From Eutrigla gurnardus (lineage: Eukaryota; Chordata; Actinopteri; Perciformes; Triglidae), in the NCBI GenBank assembly GCA_963514095.1, contig OY741264.1:19287553-19351552 (forward strand): a DNA stretch of 64,000 nt, in the 5' to 3' direction. Positions 59,778 to 64,000 of the stretch are shown here, one piece after another. Below the pieces are notes generated by a model. It had not been told where the DNA came from. It searched no databases and saw only the letters and a program-made list of their open reading frames with translations. The position numbers were made by a program, and so were the translations under genes. The stretch's first letter is position 1; the number at the start of each line of letters is the position of its first letter.

Positions 59778-60911
59778 GGGCCCTAGTTTTGTGGCACAGC
59801 GCAGGGTGGTGCAAGGTGGCGGAGCTGGCGCAATGCAAGTTTCGATCAGTGCAGCCTTGTGCACGGTCAGTTTGGCAGTTTGGTGGATCACCTGCCCCAA
59901 GATGGGGGTGGCGGCGCAGCAGGGGGAGGCGTCACAGATTCAGCTTGGCGCAGCGGAAGTTTCGTGGAAACAAGCCCGCCAGCTCCAACCTGGTCTACTC
60001 TTGGCGCAAGGCGAATTACAGCTGGCGGAGTGGCAGTTGGGCTCACCGGCGTGCAGTGCGCACACATCACCAAGACCTCACATGCAGGTTTCCACAGTTC
60101 CAGGCACATTTTAATGCAATAAATAATCACAACAAACACTACATAATGCAACTAATTGAATCAACACGTGAATTTATATCTATATAGATTGTCCCGTCAC
60201 ATCTGACGTCAGATCAAAGGCGGATGGCACGCGTAACGGAAACTCAGCCTGACTGAATTAACACAGCTGAAACTTGGACCAGAAACGCGCAACTTTGCTG
60301 CAAGCTGGAACCGGAGTTGGGGCTGCAGCTGGTCTGAGCGGCACGCGAGGTCCCGGTGTCCCGCCGTTCTGGTGTTGGAAGGGGAATCCGGTGCAGCTGT
60401 GGAGGGCAGATGATGAAGATGGTGATGATGATGATGTATGGCCCGGCCGGCTCATGCGGGCACCGGGTTCTCGCCACCATTATGTCTACTGCTGTGCTCC
60501 CTGACCCTGTTTTGTGATAGACATGCCTAAAATGTGCCTACAATTTCTAATAATATCGGCATTATTATTGCGTGGTGGGAGGCGGCGCTGCTTCTGTCAT
60601 TGGGTTGTCAAGTTTCGAAACTTGCACTGCACCTCGCCTGGCGCATTAAAGGTGAGGAGAGGAGCTCATTTGATTGGTGAAGATCTGAATCGGCTTTGTT
60701 AATCCCAGTCCACGCCTTGTCTCCTCCTCGTCTCCCACTCACGCCTTCTTCTCCTCCCTCTTTCCCACTTGCGTGGGTGGGAGTGACGGGAGGAGTGCCT
60801 GCGCTAGACTGCACCGTGCACGAAATTTGCGAAGTCCAGGCGGACACACCCCATCGGCGTGGCGCAGGTGCGCTGCGCCCCGACTGCGCCTGGTCTACGA
60901 GCCTAGGGCCT
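59778..60911 (-). mobile_element. GGGCCCTAG-family transposon, copy 3 (inverted, longest)
   Basis: Left end GGGCCCTAGTTTTGTGGC and right end GTCTACGAGCCTAGGGCCT (last base changed), flanked by TGA/TGA (59775-59777, 60912-60914). It is inverted relative to copies 1 and 2 and carries ~250 bp absent from copy 1 (about 60255-60540). It has inserted into a hAT-like remnant whose BED finger lies at 59573-59680. ORFs inside (for example on the plus strand 59698-60114) are low-complexity GC-rich reading and not credible proteins. Confidence 0.82.
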
Positions 60912-61945
60912 TGAGAGTCCTCAGGAGGTTTCCATGTTGTTCGGCCATTTTGAAGACTATAACTGCCAAGGAGGGACACAAACGCCTAAACCCAAATTCG
61001 TTCAGAGCCAGCATGCATGAAAGGAGATCACATCAGTGAGAGGTGCTTCCGGACATGTAGGGTGTGCGCATGCAGGACCGACTCTCCCCCAGGGCGGACA
61101 GTGACTTTTACAGATTTTTTTTATCCATCCGTGGCACACGGACCTCGGATACGGGCACGCCCACGTCCCGCTGCTCCCCCCTGGAGCTCCCGGAGAGTGA
61201 CTTTTACCAACTCTTACCGTGACGCATTAATCTCTGGGATCCCGGGCACTTAAGTAACATTTGTTTGGGTTTGTTGTGTGTCTAGTTGTTAGCTGATGCT
61301 ATACGCTACGACATAGTAATGGAAGGCTACCAAAAATAAACCAAAAACATTACTACTACATACAGCACATGTTTGTTTGAAACCTCATCACCTGAAAGAA
61401 TACTAGTGAAGTGGTATTGAGCGACGTGTTGTCATAGCTTTTTGGTAACGGCTACCGCAGTTGCAACAAGGCGATGCGCTAGAGATCACTATTCGTTTGA
61501 ATGCAAAATACAATTTCACAACTAGATGGGAGTAATTCCTACACACTGTCTCTTTAAGAATGAGAAGCCCAAATTCTCCATATGTCCCAGAGGGATAGTG
61601 TGATCAACTGGGTGTTGACAGTTAAACAGTTCCTCTTTCTGTGTGTCAAAGCAAACCAGATTACGTTCAGGAACATGTGAGGCTGAGCATGATGGTGTTA
61701 TTAGCATCTACAATTATAAATAGGGAACTAGTAGATCTTTGTAAACAGTGATGACGTATTTTCTGTAGTACCTCTGTCACATGTGACCACTAAAATCACA
61801 AAGAATATGGATCATCTGGACGCATTCTCTGATTATTTGACTGGTTTTCGAGCAGAAAGCAGGCTATCTGACATTAATAGGTTAACAATTTTAAATGTGG
61901 TCAGTTTCCTGAGCCATACTTCCTGTACGGAAACAACATGGACTA
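60912..61945. other. Sequence without supported feature
   Basis: No protein or clear termini. The mixed GC-rich part at 61040-61260 has ORFs without recognisable content. I looked here for the missing ARNT2 first exon and did not find it. Confidence 0.4.
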
Positions 61946-61947
61946 AA

Positions 61948-62105
61948 AAAGAACAACCCAGTATCTCAACTAAAGAACAACCCAGTATCTGTACAAAAGA
62001 ACAACCCAGTATCTCTACTAAAGAACAACACAGTATCTCCACAAAAGAACAACCCAGTATCTCTGCAAAAGAACAACCCAGTGTCTCTACTAAAGAACAA
62101 CTATC
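61948..62105 (+). repeat. 24-bp minisatellite coding (KEQPSIST)n
   Basis: AAAGAACAACCCAGTATCTC recurs at 61948, 61972, 61996, 62020, 62044, 62068 and 62092 (exact 24-bp steps). In the plus frame it reads KEQPSIST with small changes, open through the whole array in an ORF starting at 61783. The upstream 50 residues (MDHLDAFSDYLTGFRAESRL) are not recognised. Confidence 0.93.
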
Positions 62106-62456
62106 TTGTTCTATTTACGTTCATGTCCAGAACCTTCAATACTGATGTTTGTGTTCTGGAGCGTCGTCATGGCGACATTCTCAGTCATCATGTTGGAACT
62201 CCAATGATATTATGAGTCTCAAAGATTAGTTTGGATGATGTCATCAGTCCAGTCAGTCTGTTTAATGTCTGTGTTTTGCTTCAAATGGCATCTTCAATGA
62301 GTTTTTTATAAAATGAAGAACATCTTTTTTTACATTCCTATTCTGACATCCTACAACAAGTTATCGTCCAAGTGTTGCCTTAACTTTTTCACAAACCGCC
62401 GTGAGACTGTTGTAAGTTGACAATACCTACATTCTTTTAATGCATGTGTTGGAGGC

Positions 62457-63920
62457 AGTGTTAATTTTGGCAGCTATTTTAGATTTAGTCTTAGTCTTAG
62501 TCTTTAGACGAAAATGCTTATTAGTTTCAGTCACATTTTAGTCATTGTTTACCTTCATAGTTTTAGTCTAGTTTTAGTCGACGAAAAGTAAAAACATTTT
62601 AGTCAACTTTTAGTCACTACTTTGCGTCTGCTTTAAGCTGCCGGTCCATAACTTGGCCTATGTTGAATCTGTTGTCTCATTCTTTTCCTATGGGCTGCAT
62701 GTGGCGAGCTATTACACCAGGACAATTCCATTCCATCAAGCTTCTAGCTGCTTCTGTCTATGAAATATGGATATTATTTTAGGTAGTGTCCATGGGCTGT
62801 TTTGTTGCCAGGAATGTTCCTTTCCATTCCCTGCCCTAAATATGTGTGTATATAGTGTACTTCTTCTGTGCCATTTATGTATTTAACTTTCTCTATCACT
62901 ACAATAACTCTTTGACCGTCATTTGCTCTGCTGTGAACTCCTCCGTGTCTCCTGTTTGGGCAAACACAACAACTCACGGCCAAGCATAAATCAGGCTTTC
63001 CGATTGGCTGTAAAAGTCGCTACGGGAGCCAATACGAGCGTCTGATTAGGGTTGTCACGATACTAAAATTTTCAACTCGATACCGATACTCAGGAAAATA
63101 TTCGATACTCGATATCATTTTCGATACCACAAGGATGAAAAAAAGACCCCAAAATTTAAAAGAAATATTTTTATTAACAAAACAAATGCAAAAATAACAA
63201 GTTTCAGGTCTGAGGTAGTGCAAAAAATAAATAAATAAAATAAACAATAACAATTGGAACAATATTTTGAGGTTGTAAATATTAGGCAAGCCTGATAAAA
63301 ACTAAATTAACTTAAGTGTTCCTTCCTTGGCTATGCTTTATATACATAACAATAAACTAAATGACACTAGCCAAACCAGTTAACATGAACATTACACTCT
63401 TGAAATGCTGTATTCTCAGCAGCTGCACCTGTTACAAAAAAAGTGGTGGTATCGATACTTTTGAAAATGAGTATCGTATCCGGATACAATATTTTAGTAT
63501 CGATACTTTTTTGAGTTTCGATACTTTTGACAACCCTACGTCTGATACATAAACGTAACTCTATACATCACTAGCAAGATGGCGGATGAAAATAATGATC
63601 AATATACATAACAAAACGGAGAAATGCACCACGGAGATGAGGAGACATCTAGTCACATCTTTACAGCTTTACACATTCGTTTTGTTGTCAGAAATAAATC
63701 GCTCACATGGGCAGGAAGGGTACCGTTGTTTAGCCCCGTTTCTCTAGTTTAAGTTGTTTTTGAATGTCCGTAGAACACACCATTAACATTTTAGTCCCGT
63801 CCCATCTCGTTAACGAAAACGAAGCAGACATCTCGTCATAGTTTTCATCATAAAGGATCTATTTTTAGCTCGTCATCGTCTCGTCTTAAGTCATAGAAAA
63901 AATGCTTTTGTCTTCAAGGC
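62457..63920. mobile_element. Probable TAGTC-rich hAT-type repeat hosting another hAT
   Basis: CAGTGTTAATTTTGGCAGC at 62457 with repeated TTTTAGTC, and GTTAACGAAAACGAAGC with TCGTCATAGTTTTCATC near 63810-63850 resemble the two halves of a common fish element. A clean right end was not found, so limits are tentative. The element at 63047-63538 is nested in it. Confidence 0.45.
63047..63538. mobile_element. hAT-type MITE, TAGGGTTGTCACGATAC ends
   Basis: Ends TAGGGTTGTCACGATACT and GATACTTTTGACAACCCTA, exact 8-bp duplication CGTCTGAT at 63039-63046 and 63539-63546. The interior is rich in CGATAC words. Its tips match those of the BED-bearing element at 24526-25170, so both likely use one transposase. 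Non-coding. Confidence 0.9.
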
Positions 63921-64000
63921 TCCCAGCTACAGTGGATCAGAAGCCTGGTTTTAACTCACATCTTCAGACAACCAAAATCTAAAAAAGCCCTGAGGTCAAA

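Noticed and set aside
59698..60187. Overlapping long ORFs on both strands
   Set aside because: GC-rich, stop-poor transposon interior (GGGCCCTAG copy 3); no protein family features and frames open on both strands at once.
61017..61253. Possible ARNT2 first exon or promoter region in GC-rich sequence
   Set aside because: No minus-strand Met-Ala-Thr-Pro-like start followed by a donor in the right phase could be found, and the sequence is adjacent to transposon copy 3.

Overview
The window is a piece of a vertebrate genome, almost certainly a ray-finned (teleost) fish. It has AT-rich introns, very many short non-autonomous DNA transposons (hAT and PIF/Harbinger-like), tRNA-derived SINEs with an L2-type tail, L2, RTE/Rex-like and L1 LINE fragments, and long CA microsatellites. 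None of it looks prokaryotic. Nearly all apparent ORFs are repeat fragments or shadows.

The one host gene I can support is on the minus strand and fills most of the window (about 1747 to 58735). It is ARNT2, the bHLH-PAS partner protein of SIM1, AHR, HIF-alpha and NPAS proteins. I reconstructed eleven exons from splice sites, matching phase and recognisable protein sequence. In transcription order they are 58735-58624, 50287-50240, 47747-47697 (an extra in-frame acidic exon), 45541-45328 (bHLH), 43090-42877 (start of PAS-A), 27393-27291, 11660-11595, 10081-9996, 6971-6895, 3128-2994 (start of PAS-B) and 1821-1747. Exon phases match at every junction. The start-codon exon was not found and probably lies beyond 64000. 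The rest of PAS-B and the C-terminal activation region lie left of position 1.

Between exons the layout is: 0-2.7 kb, a ~180-bp satellite edge and an L2 tail; 2.75-4.2 kb, a TTAA-flanked MITE ending 5 nt from a splice donor, then a GGGCCCTAG-ended transposon; 4.5-10.2 kb, a SINE, a 55-bp satellite and two (CA)n tracts beside exons; 13.6-21.1 kb (in the 15.6-kb intron), a LINE carrying a trimmed DNA transposon, an L2 LINE split by another transposon, and a Harbinger-like MITE; 22.3-26.5 kb, nested MITEs and a BED-finger hAT remnant; 27.7-42.8 kb (in the 15.5-kb intron), several complete non-autonomous elements with clean target duplications, an L1 remnant, SINEs and a 2.5-kb foldback element inside an 18-bp minisatellite; 48.6-49 kb, an unidentified plus-strand ORF; 53.5-55.3 kb, a cluster of tRNA-like modules; 59.3-64 kb, further hAT and GGGCCCTAG elements and a 24-bp minisatellite.

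The strongest points for follow-up are the places where repeats touch ARNT2 splicing: a (TG)37 tract in place of a polypyrimidine tract before an 86-nt exon, a MITE 5 nt from a donor, and an acidic cassette exon before the bHLH. Others are the foldback element with a decayed protein-coding loop and the tRNA-like cluster. All identities rest on reading the sequence and remembered family features; no searches were run.
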